Assembly (NCBI GenBank): GCA_949524905.1
Contig: CATINC010000007.1
Location: 353,872 to 417,871 of the forward strand
Reading direction: 5' to 3'
DNA length: 64,000 bases
From: Opitutia bacterium UBA7350
GTDB taxonomy: Bacteria > Verrucomicrobiota > Verrucomicrobiia > Opitutales > Coraliomargaritaceae
Shown here: in pieces, positions 8,368 to 17,862 of the stretch
How positions within the stretch are numbered: position 1 is the first letter of the stretch
Layout: each line of letters opens with the position of its first letter
Translations under genes and position numbers: made by a program
Notes under the pieces: model-generated
Told to the model about the DNA's origin: nothing
Databases searched by the model: none
The model's input: only the letters and a program-made list of their open reading frames with translations

Positions 8368-9828
8368 ATGTCGATTCTGGAAAAAGAGCTTGATTGGAAA
8401 AACTTGTCGCAGGCGTTGGCTGCGGGAGCAGGTCTGGAGCAATGGTGCCCGGAAGTGCGTTCATGGTTGGCGGGCAAGTCAGTGGATCGGGTTTTGGTAG
8501 CCTGTTCCGGTGGGGCGGATTCGGTTTTTTTGTTGTGTCAATTATGGGCTTTCCGCTTGGAATTAGATTTTGAGTTAGTGGTTGGTCATTATAATCACGG
8601 CTGGCGAGGGGAAGCTTCAAAGGCGGATGCCGCCTTTGTGAAGGCATTGGCGCAAGGTCTGGAATTAGCGTTTCTCACGGAAACCCGGCCGGCCGAAATC
8701 AAAGGCGCAACTGAGACTCAAGCACGTGCCCTACGTTTAAAATTTTTGCGCACGGCTGCGGAGGACAGTGGGTGTAAGGCGATTTGCTTTGGGCACCAAC
8801 AGAATGACATTTTAGAGACGCAGTTGCAGCGATTAGCGCGAGGGGCAGGGGTGGAGGGCTTGGCGGCACCGCGACCGGTGCATATTTTTGTGGGAGATGT
8901 CCCTGTGCATCTACGGCCTTTATTGGGATTGAGGGCGGGATCGTTGCGCCAGCAATTAAAACGGGTAGGGATTCCCTGGTGCGAGGACGCCACAAATGCC
9001 GATACTAAAATTGCACGCAATTCCCTGCGAAATAAAATTATTCCAGAACTAGAAGCGATTTTGGGGCGCGATGTCTCGGGCGGGGCAGCCCGGGCACGAC
9101 GTTTACTGGAAGCAGATGCACTTGCTTTGGCAAAGTTAGCGCGGGAGGCTTTGCCCGAGGCGTATCAGGGTAAGGCATCTTTGAATCGGGACTCCTTGCG
9201 TGATTTGCCAGAAGCCCTTAGTCGCCGCGCTTTAACGGCATGGTTGGAGGGTTGTGGTCTTTTGGGTTCCTTGAGTGCAACGGGTTTGGATGGATTGCTG
9301 GCGGCATTACGAGGGGAATCAGTGACAGGGCGGCAAAGTGCCGGAGCTTCATTTGTCGTTTTTGATCGTGAGCAAATTTGGCACGAAGCGGAAAGTAAGC
9401 CAGCAGCGAGTTTACAAGCGGGTAAACTAGTTGCGGGAAACGCATTATCATTGAGCACAGGTGCGGTTTTGGAAAGCGAATGGGTCCCGGTGGATGAGAA
9501 ACTTTTGGCACGACTTGAGCAGGGTAAGGTGAATCCCACTGCGGCATGTTTTGCAGTTTTACCTCCAGAGACAAAATTTATAGAGGTGCGAGAGCTGAAA
9601 TCGGGTGACCGTTATCAAGCCTTAGGGGCACCTGGAAGCCGAAAATTAAAGGATTGTTTAATGGACCGAGGGTTGTGTGAAAAGGAACGAAAGCTACTCC
9701 CGGTGGTCTCTCTACCCGAGGGTTCGATTATCTGGGTTCCAGGCTTGCCCGTTTCCGATAGTTGTCGTGTGGGATCTAATGCGAAAAAAGCTCTTAGGTT
9801 GACTTACCGAACAGGTGAAGCACTTTAG
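8368..9828 (+). CDS. tilS: tRNA(Ile)-lysidine synthase
   Basis: ATP-dependent enzyme that attaches lysine to C34 of tRNA-Ile(CAU), changing both its decoding and its charging. The PP-loop SGGADS is at residues 47-52, followed by VGHYNHGWRG and the FGHQQNDILETQLQRLARG block of the N-terminal catalytic domain. The C-terminal TilS_C fold (residues about 405-475) carries GDRYQALGAPGSRKLKDCLMD and WVPGLPVSDSCRV. At 486 residues it is near the long form of E. coli type. The ATG at 8368 directly follows a GAGGAG sequence, which is unusually close. ftsH starts 12 bases downstream, an adjacency often seen in bacteria. Confidence 0.95.
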   Translation: MSILEKELDWKNLSQALAAGAGLEQWCPEVRSWLAGKSVDRVLVACSGGADSVFLLCQLWAFRLELDFELVVGHYNHGWRGEASKADAAFVKALAQGLELAFLTETRPAEIKGATETQARALRLKFLRTAAEDSGCKAICFGHQQNDILETQLQRLARGAGVEGLAAPRPVHIFVGDVPVHLRPLLGLRAGSLRQQLKRVGIPWCEDATNADTKIARNSLRNKIIPELEAILGRDVSGGAARARRLLEADALALAKLAREALPEAYQGKASLNRDSLRDLPEALSRRALTAWLEGCGLLGSLSATGLDGLLAALRGESVTGRQSAGASFVVFDREQIWHEAESKPAASLQAGKLVAGNALSLSTGAVLESEWVPVDEKLLARLEQGKVNPTAACFAVLPPETKFIEVRELKSGDRYQALGAPGSRKLKDCLMDRGLCEKERKLLPVVSLPEGSIIWVPGLPVSDSCRVGSNAKKALRLTYRTGEAL

Positions 9829-9840
9829 TGGTTTTTAATA

Positions 9841-11859
9841 ATGTCTGATAAAACACCAAAACAGCAGAAAAATACGCCTCCAGAGCGTTTTCAACCGAAG
9901 GTTTTACTACTTTGGGTGATCATTATTACGGCCGTGGTGGCGCTGTGGTATTCGACTCCCGGAATAGATAAGAATCATCAGGTCATGGGCGTGAGTGAAT
10001 TGATGGAGGCGGTCGAGGCGGGTCGCATCGAGAAAGATTCAGGCGTGATGAAGCCAGATGTTTCTTTGGGCTTAGACGGTTACATTATCACCGGTGAAAT
10101 GAACGGATTGGTGGATACTGGAGAAGACGCTTCCAAAATTTCCTATCGCGTAGAAGGTCGCTTGACGGAAGCAGACTTTTTACAGTTACGCGTTTTTTTG
10201 AAAGAGGAACGCAGCAGTACCGCGATGCAGGATTTGCTTTTTAGTTTTCTTCCGTTTCTCCTAATCATCGGACTTTTGTATTTTCTTTTTGTGCGTCAGT
10301 TGCGCAACGCCGGTCGAGGAGCGATGAGCTTTGGTAAGAGCAAAGCAAAGATGCTCACACGCGACAAGGATGCTGTGACGTTCAAAAACGTGGCAGGATG
10401 TGATGAAGCAAAGGAAGAAGTTGCCGAAGTGGTTGATTTCCTCAAAGACCCGAAAAAGTTTCAAAGCATTGGGGGTCAAATTCCCAAGGGTGTGCTCATG
10501 GTCGGCTCTCCCGGAACAGGTAAGACCTTGCTTGCAAAAGCGGTTGCGGGGGAAGCAGACGTCCCTTTCTTCTCCATCAGCGGTTCAGATTTTGTAGAAA
10601 TGTTTGTCGGGGTTGGCGCCGCCCGTGTGCGGGATATGTTTGAACAGGGCCGCAAGAACGCACCTTGCATCGTTTTTATTGATGAGATTGACGCCGTGGG
10701 TCGCCAACGAGGTGCAGGTCTTGGAGGTGGAAACGATGAGCGCGAGCAGACTTTGAATTCTCTCTTGGTAGAAATGGACGGTTTTGACGGTCATGAAGGT
10801 GTGATCATTATAGCAGCTACTAATCGTCCTGATGTTTTAGACAACGCTCTCTTGCGTCCCGGGCGTTTTGATCGCCAAGTGACCATTGATTTGCCGGACT
10901 TAATCGGACGCCATGAGATTTTACAGGTACATGCCAAAAAGATTGCATTGTCCGAGGAAGTGAATCTCGAATATGTGGCGCGTAACACACCGGGTTTTTC
11001 GGGTGCAGATTTAGCTAACCTTTTGAATGAGGGGGCCTTGATAGCTGCGCGTTATAATAAGAAGGTCGTTGAAATGCAGGATCTAGATGAAGCCCGCGAT
11101 AAAATTTCCTTTGGTCGTGAACGTCGTAAGTTAATGGATGAGGAAGATCGCAGGATTACGGCTTATCACGAAGCGGGACACGCTTTGGTTCAAGCAATTG
11201 TGGATGACGGGCAAATGCCGGTGCACAAGGTGACCATCATACCGCGTGGGCAAAGCCTCGGTTCGACTATGTTTATGCCGAAGAAAGACATTTTGAATCA
11301 TTCTAAGCGTCGCTTATTGAATCAGATTTGTTGTGCGATGGGCGGACGTTGCGCTGAAGAGATTGTCATGGGTGACATCACTTCTGGAGCTTCGGGCGAC
11401 ATAAAAATGGCGACTAAAACAGCTCGTCATATGGTTTGCGATTGGGGCATGACGGACTTGGGTCCGGTGGCCTATGGCGAAAATAAGGATCATATTTTTC
11501 TTGGGCAGGAAATTGAGCGATCACAAAATTACAGCGAGTCAACCGCTCAGCGAATTGATCAAAAGATACATGAAATCGTCGAGGAACAATACCAACGTTC
11601 GCTCGAGATTTTGAACCAAAACCGCACCGCTTTAGACCTGTGTGCCGAAGCCCTTCTGGAGCATGAAACCATCGACGGAAAACACGTGCAGGAAATTCTT
11701 GAGCACGGGGAAATGCGTTCACCGATTGTTAAACGCGAGATTAAGGTGGCAAAATCAGAGACGGAAGCTGAAGAGGATGCAGCACAAAAACCAGAAAAGG
11801 ATACAGCGAATGATGGCGATCTTGCGGGCGATAGTGCTCCCGCAGGTGCTCCCGCTTAG
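9841..11859 (+). CDS. ftsH: ATP-dependent zinc metalloprotease FtsH
   Basis: Membrane-anchored AAA+ protease that degrades misfolded membrane proteins and regulators such as LpxC. Two transmembrane segments (about residues 21-38 and 132-150) flank a short periplasmic domain. The AAA module has Walker A GSPGTGKT (222-229), Walker B IVFIDEID (277-284) and the second region of homology with [12 protein letters not shown]. The peptidase has the zinc site HEAGH (443-447) and a later Asp ligand in [11 protein letters not shown]. The 672 residues end in an acidic, alanine-rich tail, probably disordered. The gene follows tilS closely. Confidence 0.97.
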   Translation: MSDKTPKQQKNTPPERFQPKVLLLWVIIITAVVALWYSTPGIDKNHQVMGVSELMEAVEAGRIEKDSGVMKPDVSLGLDGYIITGEMNGLVDTGEDASKISYRVEGRLTEADFLQLRVFLKEERSSTAMQDLLFSFLPFLLIIGLLYFLFVRQLRNAGRGAMSFGKSKAKMLTRDKDAVTFKNVAGCDEAKEEVAEVVDFLKDPKKFQSIGGQIPKGVLMVGSPGTGKTLLAKAVAGEADVPFFSISGSDFVEMFVGVGAARVRDMFEQGRKNAPCIVFIDEIDAVGRQRGAGLGGGNDEREQTLNSLLVEMDGFDGHEGVIIIAATNRPDVLDNALLRPGRFDRQVTIDLPDLIGRHEILQVHAKKIALSEEVNLEYVARNTPGFSGADLANLLNEGALIAARYNKKVVEMQDLDEARDKISFGRERRKLMDEEDRRITAYHEAGHALVQAIVDDGQMPVHKVTIIPRGQSLGSTMFMPKKDILNHSKRRLLNQICCAMGGRCAEEIVMGDITSGASGDIKMATKTARHMVCDWGMTDLGPVAYGENKDHIFLGQEIERSQNYSESTAQRIDQKIHEIVEEQYQRSLEILNQNRTALDLCAEALLEHETIDGKHVQEILEHGEMRSPIVKREIKVAKSETEAEEDAAQKPEKDTANDGDLAGDSAPAGAPA

Positions 11860-11894
11860 AGCGGCGAGGCCATAACTTTACAGAAGATACAGCC

Positions 11895-12269
11895 ATGGAG
11901 ATTGAAACTTTTCCAAATCCCAGTCCGGAACGCGATTATACGATTCAGCACATACAAGAAGAGTTTACTTCGACTTGCCCGATGACGGGTCATCCCGATT
12001 ACGCTACGGTCGTGTTCAGTTATGCTCCTGGAGAAATTTGCCTCGAGTTAAAATCAATGAAGCTCTATCTGCATAGCTTCCGCAACAAGGGAATTTTTTT
12101 TGAGGCGGCTACCAATAAGATTTTTGATGATTTGTACAAAGCATCCAAGCCGAGGTGGGCACGACTGGAAACTATTTGGCGCGGACGAGGTGGGATTCGC
12201 TCAAACGTAGTTGTGGAATCACAGGCGGAGGATTACCCAGGACCTAAGACTGAACCCTTCAAGGCTTGA
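11895..12269 (+). CDS. queF: NADPH-dependent 7-cyano-7-deazaguanine reductase
   Basis: Reduces preQ0 to preQ1 in queuosine biosynthesis. This is the short, single-domain (YkvM-like) form of 124 residues. The thioimide-forming nucleophile is Cys28 in FTSTCPMTGHPDYA, with the proton donor Asp35 close by. The LELKSMKLYLHSFRN signature, which binds NADPH and shapes the dimer interface, and the RGRGGI segment near the C-terminus are clear. It probably follows ftsH on the same transcript (35-base gap). Its last 11 bases overlap the end of the convergent Deg-like gene. Confidence 0.95.
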   Translation: MEIETFPNPSPERDYTIQHIQEEFTSTCPMTGHPDYATVVFSYAPGEICLELKSMKLYLHSFRNKGIFFEAATNKIFDDLYKASKPRWARLETIWRGRGGIRSNVVVESQAEDYPGPKTEPFKA

Positions 12270-13737
12270 GTGGATCAACCCCCCTAGAGGCACTGCGTAT
12301 TCGGTAGTGTTGGAGGACTCTTTCGGTGGCATCTTGCAGGGTCTTAGCTTTCAATACGAGATGCTTCAAATTGAAATCATCCATGAATTTGAGGTGGTGA
12401 AATCCGTTGAGTGGGTTTGCAAATGCGTGCGCTACGTCTTCGAGTGTATGGATCGGAAGACCGTTGATGCAATCAAGCATGAGGGGGCCGATATTTTCGT
12501 AGTCGAGGTTGTAATCGTCGGGTAAAACACTCGTTAAAACAACCAGCGAGGGTCGTCCAATTTCAGGCTGCATTTCTTGAAAATAATCCATGGCGCCCGA
12601 GCTCGTTTTGCTGAGGGCCTGCATCAGCGGATCATCCATAGGTTGAAAAATAAGACCGCCAGCGATAAGGTATCGCGGTTCAGCATCTTGCTGACGGCTA
12701 GGAACAAGCCCTTGGTTGTAATCGACTCGAGGTAGGAGATAGTTAATGGTCTGCATCTGTCGGTCACGCCAGATTTCCATGGGGATGGTTTCGCCGGTGG
12801 CATGGCTTCGGGAAGACAGCCCTTTAAAGGAAAGCCGTCCGTATTTTGGGTCGATATATTTGCCTTCCTTGTCGATGGTAAAGCCATCGATCTTGAGAAT
12901 GACATCACCCTCACGAAGGGAGGTAGCTTCCTTTTTAAGAATTCCAGTACGGGTAACAATAATTCCTCCGCTAGATTTTGGATCAAGGCCTTTGGATTTA
13001 AGCAAGGCTGGGTTGTTGCTCGGCATCCAATAAAAATCAAAGAAGCCGTGTCCCATCCCTTCGCCACAGGGTCCACGTTCAAGAGCGGCCGCAATAAAAG
13101 TAGCCGGTAAAATCATGATTTGTTTATTTTTAGAACCAGAGGTTGTGAGTCCAACTAGGCGGTTGCCATCCATTACGATCTCGGACCAACCAGCGGCATT
13201 CATTTCACTGGAGGCAAGTAAAACGAGATGGGCGAGCTTACTCAGTTTGGCAGAACCTACATAGAGACGAACAATTTCGGCAGTGCGTTCCTCGATACGC
13301 CCAGAGCGCCAACGATAAACTTGTAGGTTTCCGTTTTGCGGTATGTCTGGGGCAAATATGACAGGTTCGACTTCGAGCCAAAATTCGGGATCTGCGACTC
13401 TGAGAATAGCGATATTAGCCTGAAAATCAATCGAGCTAAGGGTGGCCTCATAGCGTTTACTTTCACCGCCTTTGCGAATGCGGTAGCTTGCGTCAAAACG
13501 CAGTCCATCTGCAGTGGTAAGAATTTGATGATGATCAATAATGAGACCGTTTTTATTTCCGGTTTGATTATTGGTAAGCCAGGGTTGTTTATAGCTGTAG
13601 GATTTTTTGGTGACCTCGATTTCGACAAGCGACTCTTCTGCCTGAAAGGATGCATCATTCTTCCATGGAAGCGCGGCGAGTGGTAACCCGAACCAGGTTA
13701 TGATGAGCCAGATGCTAATAGTTTTATTCATGATCAT
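12259..13737 (-). CDS. Deg/HtrA-like protein lacking the catalytic triad (pseudoprotease)
   Basis: A 492-residue paralogue of the adjacent Deg-like protease, predicted to be exported by the signal peptide in residues 3-22. The trypsin-like barrel and two PDZ-type domains can be followed along the whole length, including the shared PRYLIAGGLIF and DGxH-like C-terminal blocks. The triad is lost: TNAHVV is TTADGL (Asp77 in place of His), the catalytic Asp is Asn108 in ANIAILRV, and the GNSGGP nucleophile loop is AAGWSEIV. The reading frame is intact, so it is a maintained inactive homologue and not a pseudogene. Its start overlaps the end of the active gene by 14 bases (an ATG at 13731 would make this 8), implying co-expression. 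A regulatory, scaffold or substrate-binding role is inference. Confidence 0.85.
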   Translation of the reverse strand: MIMNKTISIWLIITWFGLPLAALPWKNDASFQAEESLVEIEVTKKSYSYKQPWLTNNQTGNKNGLIIDHHQILTTADGLRFDASYRIRKGGESKRYEATLSSIDFQANIAILRVADPEFWLEVEPVIFAPDIPQNGNLQVYRWRSGRIEERTAEIVRLYVGSAKLSKLAHLVLLASSEMNAAGWSEIVMDGNRLVGLTTSGSKNKQIMILPATFIAAALERGPCGEGMGHGFFDFYWMPSNNPALLKSKGLDPKSSGGIIVTRTGILKKEATSLREGDVILKIDGFTIDKEGKYIDPKYGRLSFKGLSSRSHATGETIPMEIWRDRQMQTINYLLPRVDYNQGLVPSRQQDAEPRYLIAGGLIFQPMDDPLMQALSKTSSGAMDYFQEMQPEIGRPSLVVLTSVLPDDYNLDYENIGPLMLDCINGLPIHTLEDVAHAFANPLNGFHHLKFMDDFNLKHLVLKAKTLQDATERVLQHYRIRSASRGVDPLKP

Positions 13738-15184
13738 GAATCCGACAGGTGGCGGGAATTTGGTATGCTTTTAGGAGGGCTTGATCGATAGCGTCGGCGT
13801 TTTCAACCTCGAGTGCTTCCATCATGTGATTGGAAAATACAAAAAGATGGAAGCCATCGACCGGGCTTTGGAGTGCGGCTTGAAGGTCTTGCATCGATTG
13901 AATCGGCTGGTCGTTTAGATGAGTTAGGATCAAGCGCTTCGGAATGCGCAGGTCAATATTACCTGGGTGATTTAGTTTGCTGGAGAGGAGGATGGGTTTT
14001 GCGCGAGAAGAATCCTCATCCTGTAGATTGCGGTAAAAGAGTTGGTAAAGGAGCTCAGCATCATTGCTGCGTTGGTCGCGATCCAGATCGCGAAGGAAGT
14101 CTAGGCTGAGTTCGGTAAAGACGAGTCCGCCAATCATAAGGTAAGGTGGTGGGGTATCATACTGTCGGCCACTGAGACGGTCTTCGGTATTTGCAAAGAC
14201 GGGCAAATCGATGGATTGCTCGGTACCATCGCGCCATATTTTGACCGGTACTTTTTCTTGGTGCTGGGCATTATCAAAGAGAACACTCGCTTGCATACGA
14301 TTTCCTTTGTAGAGAATCATGCCATCGCTCCCAACTGAGTAGCCGTCAATTTCAAGGAGGACGTCGTTTTCTTTAATAAGCTGACGCGTTTCTGGGTAGG
14401 GCTCCAGAATGTAGTCGATTCGCGCACCCTCACCATTTGGTAATTGAAGGTATTCACGGAAGGCAGGGTTGTGCAGGGATGCGACATTAAAGCCGGCATC
14501 GGGAAAACCATGGTAGTATCCGTCTTCGATATCCTTAAGGAAATGATGGATGATTTCGGGTGGAATAATAAAGCCAGCATTTTCCAGCTCAGGGTTGCCT
14601 TGAAAAGAGACGCCCACAACGAAACCATCCTGAATAGCAGGGCCGCCGCTGTTACCTGGATTCAGAGCGGCATCGGTTTGTAAAGTGAGGAAGTGGCGAT
14701 TAAAGATGTGCGAATAGCGCTGGATTTCAATACGCGAGATGACCCCGCTAGTGTAGGAGATTTGCTGACCGCCCGCAGGGTAACCGTAGGTGGTCACAGA
14801 GGAGCGGACCGCGGGGAGTTCACCGATCTCAAGTGGAGTAAGGCCTTCGAAGAAGGCGGGGTCGTCCACTTTAAGGACCGCTAGGTCACAGTCGTGGCCA
14901 ATGAATTCGATGCTGGCTCGGTAGGGTTGAGGGTCTTGATAACGAAAAACTAATAGTTGGCGCGACCAACTGACCACATGGGCATTGGTCATGATGCGGT
15001 TGCCTTTGATGACAAACCCGCTACCAGCACCCGGGGTTACCTGCGAGAATTTCCAAGGTTCCTGCCAGTCGGGCAATTGGCTGAAATTGATGATCTTAAC
15101 AACAGCGCGTTCAGCTTCGTTTGCCTGAAGAAAGCTACTAATGAGGACGCAAAGGAGGAAAATTTTATTTCTGAAACGTAGCAT
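13724..15184 (-). CDS. Deg/HtrA-family serine protease with two PDZ-type domains
   Basis: Predicted periplasmic or envelope serine endopeptidase for protein quality control. From the ATG at 15184 it has 486 residues with a hydrophobic signal segment at 5-21. The complete triad is His69 in TNAHVV, Asp100 in HDCDLAVL and Ser179 in NPGNSGGPA. A PDZ domain follows (INxxDVLLEIDGYSVG), then a second divergent one with PPPYLMIGGLVF and the tail QPIQSMQDLQAAL. This layout resembles plant Deg9-type proteases more than E. coli DegP, judged from memory. A TTG 12 bases upstream is an alternative start. It overlaps an inactive paralogue downstream and follows RidA by 31 bases, at the end of a long minus-strand run that begins with pyrG. 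Confidence 0.9.
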   Translation of the reverse strand: MLRFRNKIFLLCVLISSFLQANEAERAVVKIINFSQLPDWQEPWKFSQVTPGAGSGFVIKGNRIMTNAHVVSWSRQLLVFRYQDPQPYRASIEFIGHDCDLAVLKVDDPAFFEGLTPLEIGELPAVRSSVTTYGYPAGGQQISYTSGVISRIEIQRYSHIFNRHFLTLQTDAALNPGNSGGPAIQDGFVVGVSFQGNPELENAGFIIPPEIIHHFLKDIEDGYYHGFPDAGFNVASLHNPAFREYLQLPNGEGARIDYILEPYPETRQLIKENDVLLEIDGYSVGSDGMILYKGNRMQASVLFDNAQHQEKVPVKIWRDGTEQSIDLPVFANTEDRLSGRQYDTPPPYLMIGGLVFTELSLDFLRDLDRDQRSNDAELLYQLFYRNLQDEDSSRAKPILLSSKLNHPGNIDLRIPKRLILTHLNDQPIQSMQDLQAALQSPVDGFHLFVFSNHMMEALEVENADAIDQALLKAYQIPATCRIHDHE

Positions 15185-15215
15185 GATTTTATGCAAAAGG
15201 TTTTAGAAAAAGCAA

Positions 15216-15677
15216 TCAAGTCCGGACCTGTAAAACCGCTTGCAATTCAACCGTAGAGTTTAGAGGGAGTCCCGTGACTGCAAGAGCGGCACGGGTATGG
15301 CATCCAGCATCTCCAAGGATTTCGACGAGGGCATCTGAAGCCCCGTTGATCACCGCAGGGCTATCTGGAAAACTAGGCACTGCGTTGACAAATCCATTGA
15401 GTTGAAGGACTGCTTCGACGGAGTCGAGAGAACCTAGATGCGTGCGAGCAACCGCAAGGAGATTAAGGGCGCAAATGCGGGCAGCGGCTTGACCGTAGGC
15501 AATGTCTCGATCAATACCTACTTTGCCAGTATGGGTCATGGCATCATCAACGCGACAGATGGCACCTGAAAGGAACAATAAGTTGCCGTTTTGGCGGGCG
15601 GGCAGGTAATTGCCGGCGGGGACAGGTGCTGTTGGCAGCGAAATTTTAAGTTCAGAAATTCTTTTTTCTATGCTCAT
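15216..15677 (-). CDS. RidA/YjgF family protein
   Basis: Small trimeric barrel protein. Family members with the conserved arginine deaminate reactive enamine and imine intermediates made by PLP enzymes. The 153-residue form with PPARQNGNLLFLSGAI-like strands and the HTRAALAVTGLPLNSTVEL segment carries that arginine, so imine deaminase activity is plausible. It starts ATG only three bases after the amino-acid/dicarboxylate symporter, and precedes the Deg proteases. The exact substrate is not deducible. Confidence 0.88.
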   Translation of the reverse strand: MSIEKRISELKISLPTAPVPAGNYLPARQNGNLLFLSGAICRVDDAMTHTGKVGIDRDIAYGQAAARICALNLLAVARTHLGSLDSVEAVLQLNGFVNAVPSFPDSPAVINGASDALVEILGDAGCHTRAALAVTGLPLNSTVELQAVLQVRT

Positions 15678-15680
15678 AAT

Positions 15681-17000
15681 TTATGATTTGACTGTGGGAG
15701 CGTATGGTTGTTCGCCTTCACTTTTTGCAATGACGACTGCCCCAACGGTATCACTGAAAACATTGACTGTGGTGCGACACATATCAAGGAGGCGGTCCGT
15801 AATCCAGACTACACCAATCGCTTCGACCGGAAGCCCAACTGCTGGAAGAATAACTGCGATAGCGACGAGGCTGGCAGCTGGGATACCGGCAACACCGATA
15901 CTGGTCATTAAGGCCAGGAGAACCACGAGGAGTTGTTGTCCTAAATCGAGGGCGACTTGTCCAGTAGCGGCATAGAGTTGGGCGATGAAGAGGACGACCA
16001 CGCACTCATAAAGGGCGGTGCCATCCATATTAACAGTCGCCCCAAGCGGCAGCGTGAAAGCACAGGTTTTTTTAGAGACGTTAGCACGTTGCTCAACGGT
16101 TTCGATGGTGAGTGGCAGGGTCGCGGAGGAACTAGCAGTTGAAAATGCTGTCAAGAGAACGGGCGTCATTTGGCGGAAGTGAGTATAGGGGTTGACCTTG
16201 CCCAGTAGACGCAGCGCGAGTCCAAGATTAATAACTATATGAAAAACAAGGGCGAGAAGCACCGTAAGGAAAAATAATGCGATCGCCCCTAAGAGATCTC
16301 CAAAAGGTGCATGGTAGAGGACTGGTGTTACTAGGCCAATGACGCCAATCGGAACAAAGCGGATAATGAAATTGGTGAGCTTGAGCATAACCACTTGGGT
16401 GCTATCCCAGAAATCTGTTTGAGCCTTGCGTAGATTTGGCGGCAAAACACCGATAAAGGCACCGAATAAAATTGAGAAGGTAATCACGCCGAGGAGCTTG
16501 CCGTTATCGGCGGCCGCATCCACGATGTTGGAAGGGAACATACGCAGAAAGATGTCGAATAAGTCGCTCGAATTACGGCCCTCCACTTTCGAGAGGAGCC
16601 CTTCGTTTTCTGCCGTCGTACTGGCTTGGCCTAAGAGAGCGGTAGCAGTCTCACTGTCTACGCGACCAGGACCGATTACATTGACAAGGATCAGTCCTAC
16701 TAAAATTGCAGCAGCACCACTGAGGCTGTAATAAAGAAAGGTTTTGAGACTCATGCGACCGACACCTTTATTGGCGCCTAGGTGCATCACGCCCGAGATG
16801 ATAGATGCGACAATCAGAGGCACAATCAACATCTTGAGTGCATTCATAAAGAGCTGCCCAAGAAAATTACAGATCTGCTCTACTTTAGCTGCAGCAGTGG
16901 GCTCTAGGGAGGGTAAGATACTGCAACCCAGCACCAAGGCGAGGAGAAGGGCGAAGAAAATTTGCCAATGAAGCGCCCAGCGTATGGGGTTGATTTTCAT
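15681..17000 (-). CDS. Dicarboxylate/amino acid:cation symporter (DAACS family)
   Basis: Inner-membrane sodium- or proton-coupled importer of glutamate, aspartate or C4-dicarboxylates, of the GltP/GltT/DctA type. The protein has 439 residues with eight hydrophobic helices and two re-entrant loops. The first loop carries the serine-rich STASSSATLPLT motif and helix 7 carries NMDGTALYE, the cation and substrate site. The substrate-selecting Arg of helix 8 is plausible in WITDRLLDMCRTTVNVFSD, which has both Asp and Arg as in amino-acid carriers. It sits between rsmA (22 bases upstream) and ridA (3 bases downstream). The exact substrate is not determined. Confidence 0.92.
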   Translation of the reverse strand: MKINPIRWALHWQIFFALLLALVLGCSILPSLEPTAAAKVEQICNFLGQLFMNALKMLIVPLIVASIISGVMHLGANKGVGRMSLKTFLYYSLSGAAAILVGLILVNVIGPGRVDSETATALLGQASTTAENEGLLSKVEGRNSSDLFDIFLRMFPSNIVDAAADNGKLLGVITFSILFGAFIGVLPPNLRKAQTDFWDSTQVVMLKLTNFIIRFVPIGVIGLVTPVLYHAPFGDLLGAIALFFLTVLLALVFHIVINLGLALRLLGKVNPYTHFRQMTPVLLTAFSTASSSATLPLTIETVEQRANVSKKTCAFTLPLGATVNMDGTALYECVVVLFIAQLYAATGQVALDLGQQLLVVLLALMTSIGVAGIPAASLVAIAVILPAVGLPVEAIGVVWITDRLLDMCRTTVNVFSDTVGAVVIAKSEGEQPYAPTVKS

Positions 17001-17022
17001 GAAACAGCGTGGTTTTTAAGTT

Positions 17023-17847
17023 TTATAATTTGAGACGGATCCACTCATCACTGGGGATCTCTTCTGGACGAGCGGTGGCGGGATAGCCTTTTTCAATGAG
17101 AGATTCAAACCACAGGAGGACGGAGGGCGAGTCCTCTTTGCGGCAAAGGCTGCCGAGTTGTTTGCGGCGTTGGGTGAAAATACGTCGAATGCATTCGCGG
17201 GTAGTCCCATTAAAGCAAACCGCATCAGATCTGCGATCGAGGCGCAGGAGCAGGGAATCCACTTTTGGGGCAGGGTGAAAGCAGGTGCTAGAAACATGAT
17301 GTCGCCCTGTTACGGTGTAAGCTGACTGCAGGAAAATAGAGATGGCCCCGAAATTTTTGGTGGCGTGGGAAGCGGTATAGCGGTCTCCCGCTTCCTTTTG
17401 TAACATGAGCACCATGCGTTCCGGCGGCAAGCCTGCTAGTAGGCTGTCCATCCACGGGGTGGAGACTGCGTAAGGTAGATTGGCAACTACCTGATACCCT
17501 GTTTCAGCAATCGAATCAGGCAGGGCGGCTCGGGGAAGATCAAGGCAGTCAGCTTCAGTTAGGTGTAGATTTGGTTGTGCAGGAACCAGTTCGCGACGCA
17601 AATACGCAGCGAGGGTACGATCCCGTTCAACTGCCCAGACGGAGTGGCCTTTCTCGAGCAATGCGCGGGTGAGTGTGCCTAAGCCGGGGCCAATTTCAAC
17701 CACTGCTTGCTCGGGCTTCAGCTCGGCAAGTTCGAGGGACTTGCGAACAATGTTGCCATCGACTAAAAAATTTTGTCCCAGTTTTTTATTGGGAAGGTGC
17801 GCGAGGTTTTCGAGCAGTTGGCGGGTCTGGTTTGGATTGAGCGGCAC
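17023..17847 (-). CDS. rsmA: 16S rRNA (adenine(1518)/(1519)-N6)-dimethyltransferase
   Basis: Dimethylates two adjacent adenines in helix 45 of 16S rRNA late in 30S assembly. The 274-residue protein has KKLGQNFLVD at the N-terminus, the SAM-binding VVEIGPGLGTLTRALL, AVERD, and the catalytic NLPY motif in VVANLPYAVSTPW. The start appears to be GTG at 17847. It follows trpC by 15 bases and precedes the DAACS symporter by 22, so it is part of the pyrG-to-Deg run. Confidence 0.96.
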   Translation of the reverse strand: MPLNPNQTRQLLENLAHLPNKKLGQNFLVDGNIVRKSLELAELKPEQAVVEIGPGLGTLTRALLEKGHSVWAVERDRTLAAYLRRELVPAQPNLHLTEADCLDLPRAALPDSIAETGYQVVANLPYAVSTPWMDSLLAGLPPERMVLMLQKEAGDRYTASHATKNFGAISIFLQSAYTVTGRHHVSSTCFHPAPKVDSLLLRLDRRSDAVCFNGTTRECIRRIFTQRRKQLGSLCRKEDSPSVLLWFESLIEKGYPATARPEEIPSDEWIRLKL

Positions 17848-17862
17848 GCGGCAGTCGAAGGG

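Noticed and set aside
12259..13737. Calling the Deg paralogue a pseudogene
   Set aside because: The frame is uninterrupted over about 490 codons with a signal peptide and conserved C-terminal blocks, so a maintained inactive protein is more likely.
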